64,000 bases of DNA, from contig DEMD01000015.1 in the NCBI GenBank assembly GCA_002354735.1, positions 395,304-459,303 of the forward strand. The letters are read 5' to 3'. Positions 53,754-62,982 of this stretch are shown here, piece after piece. Under the pieces are notes generated by a model, which was not told where the DNA came from, searched no databases, and saw only the letters and a program-made list of their open reading frames with translations. A program made the position numbers and the translations under genes. Source of the DNA: Gammaproteobacteria bacterium UBA2679 (GTDB taxonomy: Bacteria; Pseudomonadota; Gammaproteobacteria; Pseudomonadales; Oleiphilaceae). How positions within the stretch are numbered: position 1 is the stretch's first letter; every line of letters starts with the position of its first letter.

Positions 53754-56048
53754 TCATAAAGATGGATTGATACTTGTGCGGCCTCCCGGAGATGGCGTCA
53801 AGGCCCTCTCGAACTCATCGGCTGGCATGGGGGAGCCATAAAGAAACCCCTGGTAGGCCTGGCAGCCAATGCCAGCCAGGATGTCCTGATGCGCCCTTGT
53901 TTCTACGCCTTCAGCAATTACCTTATAGCCGAGATTGTCTGCGAGAGCGATGATGGCCCGGCTCAGGCTGACGTCGCTGTGCGCATCAGCCAGCTCATGC
54001 ACAAGCAGTCTGTCGATCTTGAGTTGTTCAATTGGCAGTTGCTTGAGGTGGGCTGGCGCTGAATAACCTGCGCCATAATGATCCAGCGCGAACTGAATGC
54101 CGCGGCTTTCAAGCGCTATCATTTTGCTGCGAATGGCTGGTATCTCTGCCTCATGCATGGGCTCGGAAATTTCGAGTTTCAGCCGCCGGGCATTGGCCCC
54201 GGTCGAATCCAGCGCGGTGTTGACGATATCCTCAAAATTCGGATCAGAGATCTGTGAAGGGCTGATGTTGATGGACAAGGTGAGATGGGCAAGATGAGGT
54301 TGATCAGCCCACAGTGCCAGCTGAGTACAGGCGCTCTGCAGCACCCACTGTCCCAATGGCAAGATGAGATGGCTCTTCTCCGCGAGAGGCAGAAAGCTGG
54401 CCGGGAGTACGATGCCCATCTCGGGATGTTGCCAGCGTAACAGTGCCTCGGCGCCTGTCGGGCGATCGTCAGCATCCACCTGTACCTGGTAGAAAAGTGT
54501 GAAATTCTGCTGCTGCAGTGCCTCTCGCAGTTGCTGTTCCATTTCGGAGCGAGCCTTCACCGCTGCATCCATGGCTGGGTCGAAGAATACGGTCCGGTTG
54601 CCGCCCGCGGCTTTGGCCTGGTACATCGCCAGGTCGGCCTGCTTGAGTAGTTCTTCCAGCGGTTTCTCTTCGTCATAGAACAGCACCGCACCGGTGCTAG
54701 GGCTGGAGCAATACGATACTTCTCCGAACTCACCCAGTTCATATGGCTTATTCAGCTGGCAGCGTATCTTCTCGCTCATCATTTCTGTAAACGCGGCCGC
54801 AGAGGCGGGATCCTCACCGAGGTTTTCCAGCACGACAACGAATTCGTCACCACCCCACCTGGAAACAGTATCGCTGTCTCGCACACAGCTCTTGATCCGA
54901 TCTGCCGCCTTCTGTAGCAACATGTCGCCGGTGTGATGCCCGGCCGTGTCATTCAGCTTCTTGAACTGGTCAAGGTCGATGAACAATAGCGCGCCGTGAC
55001 TATTCAGACGCCTGTTGGCCACGCGGGCATGCTCCAGCCGATCGTGCAGCAGGCGGCGGTTCGGCAATTGCGTGAGCGTGTCGTAGAAGGCAAAACTGTT
55101 GATCTGCTGCTCGTGTGCTTTGCGAGCGGATATATCACGCAGCATGCAGATATATTGGTGGTGGTGCCCCCGCCTGTACTCGGAAACGACTAGCTCGGTA
55201 TCCAGTGACTGACCAGCGCGGGCCTGCGCGCAGACCTCGCGTCGAAACCCGATGTTGCGGCCGATCCAATGCTCAGCCTCTTTACCTGCAGGTGTGGTAT
55301 CAGTAGACGGCGTGTTTGGCAGGAGCAGACCGATGCTCTTGCCTATCAGCTCGTCCCGTCTGAAGCCGAACATCTGAATGGCCGCACGATTTGCCGAGTC
55401 GATCCTGCCGTCCGGCTCGATTATGAGGATGCCATCGACAATGTGATCGAGCACAGCCTGTACCCGCGCACTCTGAACCCCACCGCCCTGGGCACTGACA
55501 CGACTCGTCACAGGCGCTCGTCTGTCTATCGGTGAGCGGGGTACTTTGATTCGTACCAGGTTGCTGGTCGCTCTGATTTCATTCTCGACGCTGGCCGCGA
55601 AATCTCGCAGTGCAGTCCGCTCTTCAGGCTTGAGTGTGCGTGGATTCGGGTCAAAGATGCAGAAGGTCCCAAGCTTGAAACCCGAGGCGGTCTGAACCGG
55701 TTTCGCGGCATAGAAACGAATATATGGGGGGCCAGTAACAAGCGGATTATCCTTGAAGCGCTCATCCTGCAGGGTATCCGGAATTTCAAAGATTTCGTCG
55801 TCGAGGATAGCGTGCCCGCAGAGTGATATATCGCGGCTCGTTTCGCAGACATTCGCGCCCTCTTTGGACTTGAACCACTGACGCTGTTCATCCAGCAGAG
55901 AGATGAGTACGGTTTCCACCTGGAACAGTTGCCTGGCCAGCCTGGTCAGGCGGTCAAATCGCTCTTCTGCGGGAGAGTCCAGGAGACCGGAGGCTCGAAG
56001 TGCAGCTAATCGCTGCAGTTCATTTTCAGGCCTAACGGGGGCTTTCAT
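53754..56048 (-). CDS. GAF-PAS-GGDEF-EAL protein, copy 2
   Basis: This 764-residue paralogue starts at ATG 56048 (MKAPVRPENELQRLAALRAS) with GGAG eight bases upstream. The domain order and length equal copy 1, with which it shares long identical runs such as QRLAALRASGLLDSP and RWGGDEFVV. The GGDEF site and RDSD I-site are intact. EALLRW is intact, but DDFG reads LDHYGAG, the same Asp-to-His change as in copy 1. GAF and PAS suggest sensing of a small ligand, redox or light signal. The two arose by tandem duplication and lie 178 bp apart. Confidence 0.94.
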   Translation of the reverse strand: MKAPVRPENELQRLAALRASGLLDSPAEERFDRLTRLARQLFQVETVLISLLDEQRQWFKSKEGANVCETSRDISLCGHAILDDEIFEIPDTLQDERFKDNPLVTGPPYIRFYAAKPVQTASGFKLGTFCIFDPNPRTLKPEERTALRDFAASVENEIRATSNLVRIKVPRSPIDRRAPVTSRVSAQGGGVQSARVQAVLDHIVDGILIIEPDGRIDSANRAAIQMFGFRRDELIGKSIGLLLPNTPSTDTTPAGKEAEHWIGRNIGFRREVCAQARAGQSLDTELVVSEYRRGHHHQYICMLRDISARKAHEQQINSFAFYDTLTQLPNRRLLHDRLEHARVANRRLNSHGALLFIDLDQFKKLNDTAGHHTGDMLLQKAADRIKSCVRDSDTVSRWGGDEFVVVLENLGEDPASAAAFTEMMSEKIRCQLNKPYELGEFGEVSYCSSPSTGAVLFYDEEKPLEELLKQADLAMYQAKAAGGNRTVFFDPAMDAAVKARSEMEQQLREALQQQNFTLFYQVQVDADDRPTGAEALLRWQHPEMGIVLPASFLPLAEKSHLILPLGQWVLQSACTQLALWADQPHLAHLTLSINISPSQISDPNFEDIVNTALDSTGANARRLKLEISEPMHEAEIPAIRSKMIALESRGIQFALDHYGAGYSAPAHLKQLPIEQLKIDRLLVHELADAHSDVSLSRAIIALADNLGYKVIAEGVETRAHQDILAGIGCQAYQGFLYGSPMPADEFERALTPSPGGRTSINPSL

Positions 56049-56300
56049 CTGTGGCACTCCAACCTGGCTTGGGTGGTGGAGGCAAGCATGATCGCACTCC
56101 ACAGCTATCCCTGGACCGACCCCTGAGGGCCGGGCTGCGACCGAAAGCGCACTGATCGATATTAAATATTAAACCATCCATAGATTGCGGGCCAGTCAAT
56201 GAAAGCGGAGCTGGCAGCGAGTTCAAAGGCATAAAGTCGATCCGGAATCCTCGTACGTACCGCAGAAAACCGCACATCAAAACGGAAAAGGAGAGTGGAC

Positions 56301-57152
56301 ATGGCACTACAGCAGAAGGAATTACATGAAGACGGACTCCCTGGACACGAGAGCCATCTCGAGCCGAAACCAGAGTGGGAGCCACGCTACCGTGGCTCTG
56401 ACAGGCTCAAGGGGAAAGTGGCGATCATAACGGGCGCTGACAGCGGCATTGGCCGGGCAGTAGCAGCGCTGTATGCGAGGGAAGGCGCTGATCTGGCTAT
56501 CGTGTACCTGAAGGAAACCGACGATGCCAAGAAAACAGCCGCTATTGTCGAGCAGGAGGGTCGCCAGGCCTTGACGCTCGAAGGGGACCTGGGCGATCCG
56601 GAGTTCTGTAAAACCGTAGCCAGCAAGACCATGGAGAAGTTCGGCAAGATTGATATCCTGGTCAATAACGCTGGCGAACAGCATCCGGACAAGAAAATAG
56701 AAAGCATTTCCGAGCAACAGCTCAGGAGAACATTCCAGACCAATATCTTTTCGATGTTCTTCCTGACGCAGGCGGTTCGGCCACACCTGAAAAAGGGCGC
56801 GGCCATCGTCAACTGTACCTCGGTAACCATGTACAAGGGGAGCCCGGAACTACTCGACTATTCGGCGACCAAGGGTGCGATAACCGCATTTACCAGGTCG
56901 CTGTCGGAAAACCTCATCGGTGAGGGCATTCGTGTCAATGCTGTGGCGCCGGGACCGATATGGACGCCGCTGAATCCTTGTGGAGGTGCCAGCGAAGAGA
57001 AACTGGAACACTTTGGCGAAGGCACGCCAATAGGCAGGCCTGGTCAACCGAATGAGGTGGCGCCGAGCTTCCTGTTCCTGGCCTGTGAGGACTCCAGTTA
57101 CATGTCTGGACAGGTCATGCACCCGAATGGGGGCGTCGTGGTAGGCAGCTGA
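56301..57152 (+). CDS. Short-chain dehydrogenase, stress-cluster type (YghA-like)
   Basis: This 283-residue SDR starts at ATG 56301 with AAAAGGAGA seven bases upstream. A ~40-residue N-terminal extension (EPKPEWEPRYRGSDRLKGK) precedes the Rossmann motif IITGADSGIGRAVA. NNAGEQ, the catalytic Ser in NCTSVTMYKGS and YSATKG complete the active site. It resembles the YghA/YdaD/GsiB-associated group often linked to general stress. The substrate is unknown. It is convergent with the ferritin-like pair; the 252-bp region upstream has no other gene. Confidence 0.9.
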   Translation: MALQQKELHEDGLPGHESHLEPKPEWEPRYRGSDRLKGKVAIITGADSGIGRAVAALYAREGADLAIVYLKETDDAKKTAAIVEQEGRQALTLEGDLGDPEFCKTVASKTMEKFGKIDILVNNAGEQHPDKKIESISEQQLRRTFQTNIFSMFFLTQAVRPHLKKGAAIVNCTSVTMYKGSPELLDYSATKGAITAFTRSLSENLIGEGIRVNAVAPGPIWTPLNPCGGASEEKLEHFGEGTPIGRPGQPNEVAPSFLFLACEDSSYMSGQVMHPNGGVVVGS

Positions 57153-57156
57153 GTGC

Positions 57157-57185
57157 AGGGCCGGGGACTTCGCTCTCCCGGCCTT
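57157..57185. terminator. Weak hairpin between convergent SDR and ferritin-like genes
   Basis: GGCCGGG (57159-57165) pairs with CCCGGCC (57177-57183), extendable by one A-T and one G-U pair, in the 53-bp gap between converging genes. There is no T-run. Confidence 0.4.
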
Positions 57186-57205
57186 CTGGGGCACAAAGGC
57201 GCAGC

Positions 57206-57961
57206 TCAGTGCGCCATGCTGGCCCCTTTCTTGGCCTGAGTGCGGATAGCTTCTTCGTACCAGCCCTTCACTCTGGTGAGATGGCTCTCCTCCTGCTTCA
57301 TCGCCTGATTGAACTGAGCGGTCATCTCATCGAGTCCGAGATCCTCAGTCAGCTTTATGAGGACTTCCCACGCGGCGTTGTCAGCAGACTCTATGATCAC
57401 GAGCATCTGCAGGCACTGTGAAATAGTCGTGCGAGGATCGTTCAGAACCTGCTGCACACCCATTGCCGCAACAGCGCTTATATCCGCATCCGGTGTCATG
57501 GCCGTAGGATCCGCCCCCATGCTTTCGATTGCACTTTTCAGCATCTGGAAGTGCGCGAACTCTTCATCACGAATTTCGCGAAGCTCATCCATGGGTACTC
57601 GAACGCCCTGTTCCTTCAGCTTGGCCTCGCACTTGAGAATGAAGCTTTCATAAAAGCGAACGCCGGTGCGTTCAAATGCCAGGCGCTCGCCGAGCTTGTT
57701 GATAAGCATTTCAGGATTGTTGCCCTTCAGTTTGTCCATCATGGACTTGAACGCGCCCTTGATGCTCCCTGGCAGAGGTACGGAACCAACCGCATCAGCT
57801 TCCTGAATATACGCACGCTTGATCTGCTCAAATGAATGACCGCCTTCATGCTTGTTATCGATGCTGGTGTACTTGTCAGCACCTTCGATCATTCTCTTGC
57901 TGTCTATGGGCGACATGTCGATGCCTGTAAGATTCGTGCCCATCTTTGTTGATTTCTCCAT
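57206..57961 (-). CDS. Ferritin-like domain protein, 251 residues
   Basis: It starts at ATG 57961 with AAGGAGATCGTA directly upstream. The C-terminal ~160 residues are a four-helix ferritin-like bundle with paired metal-ligand motifs: GERLAFERTGVRFYESF, LREIRDEEFAHFQML, IIESADNAAWEVLIKL and AMKQEESHLTRVKGWYEEA (ExxH-type). An N-terminal ~90 residues (MIEGADKYTSIDNKHEGGHSFEQIKRAY) are unassigned. It may store or oxidise iron or protect from peroxide, but no function is proven. It lies 31 bp after the 402-residue ferritin-like gene. Confidence 0.82.
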   Translation of the reverse strand: MEKSTKMGTNLTGIDMSPIDSKRMIEGADKYTSIDNKHEGGHSFEQIKRAYIQEADAVGSVPLPGSIKGAFKSMMDKLKGNNPEMLINKLGERLAFERTGVRFYESFILKCEAKLKEQGVRVPMDELREIRDEEFAHFQMLKSAIESMGADPTAMTPDADISAVAAMGVQQVLNDPRTTISQCLQMLVIIESADNAAWEVLIKLTEDLGLDEMTAQFNQAMKQEESHLTRVKGWYEEAIRTQAKKGASMAH

Positions 57962-57992
57962 TACGATCTCCTTGTTCAGAGGTGCAGCGGTA

Positions 57993-59201
57993 TCAGGCGA
58001 GCTGCTCACGCTTGTTTGGGCTGGGTTTCGCGGCATCTTTGGCAGTTTTTCCGGCCAGTTCGGTACCAGGTTGCCACTTGTAACCGGCCGACACGGCTTC
58101 AGACGGCGAGCCTTCCGAGTTGAGATGCTTGCGGTAGGCCTGTGTGGCTTCGGTTTCCTTCATCCGATCGACAAAGTCTACGCCCGCCTTGCTCATCTCC
58201 AGCTCTTTCTCGAGCGTGGTTCGAACGAAGTCGCGCTGACTTTCATAGGCGATAGGGTCAGGCAGGATTTCAGGTAGTATTTCCGCTGGATCGCGACGCT
58301 CGTGTTTCTTGAAAAGCTCGGTCACGACATTCAGATGCCCGAGTTCATAATCGAGGAAGCGCTCCCAGATGGCCTTGATGCGTGGGTTGGTTTCAGCTTC
58401 CATACAGCTGTAGTAGTTGTAAGCTTCATTGGCTTCATAAAGCATCCACTTCTCCAACCAGGTTTCGTTGGGGTCGATGATCGAGCCATATTGAGTAACG
58501 TGCTGCTCTTCGATAGAGGCTATTTCGGCGTACAGTTGACGCGCTACAGGATCAGCAAAGGTAGGCCCAATATTCATATAGTAATCACGGGTCTGATATT
58601 CGCCGGACATGATGGTCAACGCATTCATTTTGCTGACTGGCTTGGCAGTCTCACGGTTGTAATGATCGCAGAGATCATCGGTCGGATGACGGTGCTCGAT
58701 GATCGTCGGCCGGCCGGGGACGACATCGGTGTAGCACTGCAGAATGTTGTTCGCGTCCTTGCCTTCGACACGGTCGAGCAAGGCGGAGTAGCGATACATG
58801 TGATCGAAATCCTCAAGCAAACCGAAACGATAAACCTGTGCCAGATATGGGTCGGGTTCCTGCTGGGCAATGGCAGCGGTGACTTCGATCGCGACCTGCT
58901 CATACCCGATGGTGGTCTCTATCGGTGAGTGGTCGCCGGACAGCAGCCAGTTGATCATGGTCTGCTGATGGTGCTCTACGCGCCTGATCTGAGCGAGTGG
59001 CGAACGAAGCTCACCATTCAGCTGCGCACACATATGTTGAAAACGGTTGGCCTGCTGCTCAATGCCATTCATGAGAATGACGCGGACGCGGGTGAAGGCG
59101 TCATCATCGAGCTTGCTGATCGGTTTCTGGACCAGCTCCTTCCACGTAAATTTCTGCCGGTCGAGCGGCGTACCCTTGTTATCGAATAATCTGACGGACA
59201 T
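57993..59201 (-). CDS. Ferritin-like protein, 402 residues
   Basis: It starts at ATG 59201 with AAGGAGGAC upstream. The protein is mostly helical and has repeated E...ExxH pairs: YAEIASIEEQHVTQYGSII, WMLYEANEAYNYYSC and WERFLDYELGHLNVVTELF, typical of ferritin-like diiron bundles, about residues 215-305. The N-terminal ~190 residues (VRVILMNGIEQQANRFQHMC) may be a second, degenerate bundle. It is co-transcribed with the 251-residue protein. The 303-bp region upstream (59202-59504) holds no gene or site I can support. Confidence 0.78.
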   Translation of the reverse strand: MSVRLFDNKGTPLDRQKFTWKELVQKPISKLDDDAFTRVRVILMNGIEQQANRFQHMCAQLNGELRSPLAQIRRVEHHQQTMINWLLSGDHSPIETTIGYEQVAIEVTAAIAQQEPDPYLAQVYRFGLLEDFDHMYRYSALLDRVEGKDANNILQCYTDVVPGRPTIIEHRHPTDDLCDHYNRETAKPVSKMNALTIMSGEYQTRDYYMNIGPTFADPVARQLYAEIASIEEQHVTQYGSIIDPNETWLEKWMLYEANEAYNYYSCMEAETNPRIKAIWERFLDYELGHLNVVTELFKKHERRDPAEILPEILPDPIAYESQRDFVRTTLEKELEMSKAGVDFVDRMKETEATQAYRKHLNSEGSPSEAVSAGYKWQPGTELAGKTAKDAAKPSPNKREQLA

Positions 59202-59504
59202 GGCGTCCTCCTTGAGAATTGCAGTTGTCGTCATGACTGACGGTCCTCAAGGGGAGCAAGCTTCGTGCCTTCCAACCTTGCTCTGATTCTATGACTCGAG
59301 AGCCTGTTCGAGGCGCTGCGGGAGGCATTCGAGGGGCTGCTTTTGTAAGCGCGCTGTAAGACTTACACTGCTATAAAAGCAAAGCAATAATCTACTTTAA
59401 AGCTTTCCTCTCGGGCTGAGACAAACGACGTCTCACTCGCAAGGTATTGTACTGACAGGACGATTTCGCCCATCATCAGAGGAACTTGAGAACCAGAGAC
59501 GTCT

Positions 59505-60440
59505 ATGATGAAGCGCATATCTGCACTCGTGCTGCTAGAACTTCTGGTGGCTTGCACGGTCGTATCACCGCTCAGCGACGAACTCAAAGTATCGTCGGGA
59601 GTGCCGCTCGAGCCGGCCAGGCTGGTGGCGTTTACCACCAGTGAGGGGTTCGAACTGGCTTATCGCGCGTATGTACCGAAGGCGAAGCCCACGGCTGCAC
59701 TGGTATTTTATCACGGTGGCGTATATGGCGGTGCCGACTATCAGACGCTCGGGCATCGGCTGCAACAGATGGGTGTTGCCACTTATATGCCCGATATCCT
59801 CGGGGATGGACATGGCGAGTCCGAAGGCGGAGACGCGCCTGAGCCGGAGCGAGTCCTGAGGAACGCCAAAGCTTTCGTCGCCTTTGTCCGGACGCAGCAC
59901 CCTGACACAGCAATCGCAGTTGGTGGGCATTCATCTGGTGTCGGACTGATGCTCAACGTGCTCGACACTATGCCGAAACCGTTACCACTTGACGGGATTG
60001 TCATGATAGCCCCTGACTTTGGCCATCCTGCGGATAGCAAGAACGAACCTAATCCAACACCAGTGGTTGATCCTGATTTCCGCAGCTTTCCGTCTGATGG
60101 GGTGAGCGATGACTGGTTTGAAGATGAGCCGGCGGTTGGCTTCAACTACCCGGACATCGTTCGCGGGGGTGATCCCAAGCTCTTTGAAGGCAAGGCTTCA
60201 GCCATGTGGAAGACCGTAACTCCGGAAGAGCCGAGGAAGGCGCTGGCCGACATCGATGTGCCGATTGGTATCTGGCTTGGGGAGGGTGATGTCGAATTCG
60301 ATACGGCAAAAGTCGTGCAGTTCGTATTGGATGCAAACCCCAATGCAAAACTGACGGTTGTGGAGGGCGTAGGCGACCTGACGAGTATGGCCGAGACGGG
60401 GCAGACGGTCGGAAACTGGTTAACTGCCCTCAAGCCATAG
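59505..60440 (+). CDS. Alpha/beta-hydrolase lipoprotein, catalytic His not evident
   Basis: This 311-residue protein has a lipoprotein signal (lipobox LVAC near residue 17). The hydrolase fold shows LVFYHGGVYGGADYQ (oxyanion loop) and VGGHSSGVGLMLN (nucleophile elbow with Ser). An Asp candidate is in LGEGDVEFD. The loop that normally carries the catalytic His reads GVGDLTSMAETGQ, with no His, so activity may be lost or altered. The tail is convergent with the asparagine-synthetase-like gene, three bases apart. Confidence 0.82.
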   Translation: MMKRISALVLLELLVACTVVSPLSDELKVSSGVPLEPARLVAFTTSEGFELAYRAYVPKAKPTAALVFYHGGVYGGADYQTLGHRLQQMGVATYMPDILGDGHGESEGGDAPEPERVLRNAKAFVAFVRTQHPDTAIAVGGHSSGVGLMLNVLDTMPKPLPLDGIVMIAPDFGHPADSKNEPNPTPVVDPDFRSFPSDGVSDDWFEDEPAVGFNYPDIVRGGDPKLFEGKASAMWKTVTPEEPRKALADIDVPIGIWLGEGDVEFDTAKVVQFVLDANPNAKLTVVEGVGDLTSMAETGQTVGNWLTALKP

Positions 60441-60443
60441 CGA

Positions 60444-61868
60444 TCATTCGATCTCGCTGATTTGACGGCAGCGATTGATTCGCAACTGATAGTCCAGCGT
60501 CAGGAAGGTCAAGGCAAACCGTTCTGCCTGCACCGGGTTGCCCTCGGGGAGGAAGCGCACCGTCCGCCAGGGCGTTAGATTGAACACTCTGTTGAGCAGA
60601 CTTTCCGAGCGACCGTGGCGGTATAGCCGCTGTGCCGCATCAAACACATTGACGGCACTTGGATCGCTCAAGTTGAAATGGGCGCTGGCGTGGCGAATTT
60701 CTCTGGGCAATCTTGATGGTGAGCGCAACAAGGTTCGCAGTTCCTCGGGACTGCCGTTGTTCAGGCAGGCGCTGAGCGAAGAATGCAGCGTATTCAGAGC
60801 CGGAAACAGGACGGTACAGCCATGCGTGCCTGCCGTGACGAAGAGGCGGCGCGCGATGTCGGGTAGCAGCCATTTAAACTCAATGAAGCGGTCGATTTCC
60901 AGATCGCTGATGACAGTGCCAAGTCGTGGGGCGAGCAGCTTTCGTGCGGTCTCTCTGATGGCCTGAGACTGCGTTGCCGATATCGCCTTTCGAAAGCGTC
61001 TCCGCAGCAGCTTATGGTACATCGGACGGGAAGCCGAATTGCTGGCGTCAACCGGTGCGCCGAGGTCACAGCAGATCACCCGCCCGCTGTGCTGCCTGAA
61101 CTGATGGCGATATGACAGCTCCCAACTCATATCCGAGGGCGAACCGAGCGCTCGGCTGTATCGGGGTGTGGCGAGGAAGGCTTCTGACGTCCCAAAGGCC
61201 GTCGCTGGTTCATCCAGCTTTAGCGTGAGGGGGAACTGGCGGCGAACCTCGAGGCCGGCCGCCAAGGCCGGAACAGCTTGTGTCTCGAACTCCAGGCGGA
61301 CCTCTTGGGCTTGTTGCCGAATCCGGACGGTCTGACCGGCCTCAAGACGGAATATGCCCTGGAATAGCGTTTCGCTGCCCGGCAGAAGACCAGTAGTCAG
61401 GAAATGATTGAGATGACCGGCATGCAAGGTCGTGTCGGGTGTCAACGTGGCGAGGAAGTGCAGCGATGTTGAAAACAGAATGGCGTGGTTCACCCGGCGG
61501 TAGTAGAGCGGGGCTACGCCCGCCTGGTCACAACTGAGCAGTATGTCACCCTGGTCGGTGATACAGGCCATGGCGAAGCTGCCATAGCGTGGTGCGGCTA
61601 TTGCCTGCCCTTGCGCTTGCTCCTGTTTGACTGGCTCGCGGACCCCGTCAGGGTCAGCCATCACCCCGGTCCAGGCACAGCCGCTGGCATCTGCGGTCGC
61701 ACCATCGTGCAGGCTATCAATGCGCTGGGCCGCGCCGGCAGGATGTTGATGCGCAGTCAATGCCCGTGCCAGTTCACAGGTGTAAAGATGCTCGATGTAA
61801 TGCATCAGCATGGATGGCTGGTTTTTCGGGCAAACCACGCCCATGATCTCCACCGCGCCCCGTCTCAC
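60444..61868 (-). CDS. Degenerate asparagine-synthetase-like protein
   Basis: This 474-residue protein is read from GTG 61868, which overlaps the hydrolase stop as GTGA (AAGG eight bases upstream); ATG 61844 is possible. The N-terminal half follows asparagine synthetase B: GSFAMACITDQGDILLSCDQAGVAPLYY, then ILFSTSLHFLATLTPD and GLLPGSETLFQGIFRLEAGQTV. The Cys2 glutaminase nucleophile is absent, and the synthetase P-loop SGGxDS is not found; VICCDLGAPVDAS stands at about that place. It probably lacks both classic activities. Its function is unknown, but coupling to the hydrolase suggests a shared task. Confidence 0.72.
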   Translation of the reverse strand: MRRGAVEIMGVVCPKNQPSMLMHYIEHLYTCELARALTAHQHPAGAAQRIDSLHDGATADASGCAWTGVMADPDGVREPVKQEQAQGQAIAAPRYGSFAMACITDQGDILLSCDQAGVAPLYYRRVNHAILFSTSLHFLATLTPDTTLHAGHLNHFLTTGLLPGSETLFQGIFRLEAGQTVRIRQQAQEVRLEFETQAVPALAAGLEVRRQFPLTLKLDEPATAFGTSEAFLATPRYSRALGSPSDMSWELSYRHQFRQHSGRVICCDLGAPVDASNSASRPMYHKLLRRRFRKAISATQSQAIRETARKLLAPRLGTVISDLEIDRFIEFKWLLPDIARRLFVTAGTHGCTVLFPALNTLHSSLSACLNNGSPEELRTLLRSPSRLPREIRHASAHFNLSDPSAVNVFDAAQRLYRHGRSESLLNRVFNLTPWRTVRFLPEGNPVQAERFALTFLTLDYQLRINRCRQISEIE

Positions 61869-62836
61869 GATGCTACCTTTTCGAACGCTACCTTCTGAAC
61901 TTTCAATAGCGCATTGAGCCACAGGGTAATTTCCAGCGACGCCGTTTTCACTATCCCGAGATGATCTACGCCGGGAACCAGGATCATGCGATTCTGGGGG
62001 TGAAAAGGAATATGCCAGCGCTGGGCAGCTTCGATGCTGAGCGGAGAGGTGACTTCGTCGTCACGACCTATCGTGATAAAGAGTGGCTTTGTAAGGGTGC
62101 CCAGGATGTCGTTATAGTTAAGGGCCTTGAGCGACTCCATCATTCTGAAACTGTATCGCTGCACTCTATTATCCAGCTGCGATAACGGAGGATCGGCCGG
62201 GAAGTACCCTGTCTTGAGATGCCCCAGCATCGGCATGACCTGGCATAGCAGTGCACGCACCAGCGAAACCTTGAACATATGTCGATGGAACCGGGCGGGT
62301 GCAGGATCATATGCGGTCTTGCGACGCCAGTGCTTAAGGCGGAACAGGAAGCGATTGAGACCGATATCGGTACGCGCGGTCTCTATATTGCCGGGCAGCA
62401 CCGGCGACATGAGAACCAGTCCCCGCAGCGCTTGATCGCTATATTTGTCGACGTAGCGAAGCGCAACGGTAGCACCGGCTGAGTGTCCGGAGAGAATGAC
62501 GGGGGTGTGAGGATGCTTATGTCGAATGACCTGAATGATATCAGCCACATCATCTTCAAGCTGGCCGATATAATTCACCATGCCCCGCCCACCCTGCGAG
62601 TTGCCGTTTCCACGGAAATCCAGGAGGTAGGTAGTGAAACCATGACTGGCCAGCTGGCTGCCGTAGGGCTCGTATAGACTGCTGTTATAGGAGCCGCCAT
62701 GCAGGTGCAGGACCACGGCATGTTCGGCCGCCGACTCGAAGTGGCGCAGCGCAAGCCGACATCCATCTCGTGCGAAGACATCGAGCGCCTGATATTCAGC
62801 GAGTGTGTGCATCCCTGTACTTTCCATTTGCGTCAA
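61865..62836 (-). CDS. Alpha/beta hydrolase (serine aminopeptidase / monoacylglycerol-lipase-like)
   Basis: This 323-residue hydrolase has a complete triad: Ser in ILSGHSAGATVALRY, Asp in TIGRDDEVTSPLS and His in VPGVDHLGIVK. HLHGGSYNSSLYEPYG forms the oxyanion loop and LLDFRGNGNSQGG the following turn. No signal peptide is seen. It belongs to the Hydrolase_4 group of lysophospholipase/monoglyceride lipases. The substrate is unknown. It is the first gene of a two-gene unit with the asparagine-synthetase-like protein. Confidence 0.86.
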   Translation of the reverse strand: MTQMESTGMHTLAEYQALDVFARDGCRLALRHFESAAEHAVVLHLHGGSYNSSLYEPYGSQLASHGFTTYLLDFRGNGNSQGGRGMVNYIGQLEDDVADIIQVIRHKHPHTPVILSGHSAGATVALRYVDKYSDQALRGLVLMSPVLPGNIETARTDIGLNRFLFRLKHWRRKTAYDPAPARFHRHMFKVSLVRALLCQVMPMLGHLKTGYFPADPPLSQLDNRVQRYSFRMMESLKALNYNDILGTLTKPLFITIGRDDEVTSPLSIEAAQRWHIPFHPQNRMILVPGVDHLGIVKTASLEITLWLNALLKVQKVAFEKVAS

Positions 62837-62982
62837 TGCTGCCGCTCTGTTCCTGAAGGAGCAGGAATCCGGGGTCAGCTTTATAAGTATCTGTTATACG
62901 TGAAGTGTACAGGAGCGGGTGGGGGCGAAATGTGACCTGCTGCGAAAACCGGTCATGGTAGCCGCAGTGAGTATTGGCAGTT

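Noticed and set aside
59202..59504. Possible small gene or RNA in the 303-bp gap
   Set aside because: No frame with a ribosome site and no stable hairpin with a T-run was found; an imperfect short repeat near 59307-59341 looks incidental.
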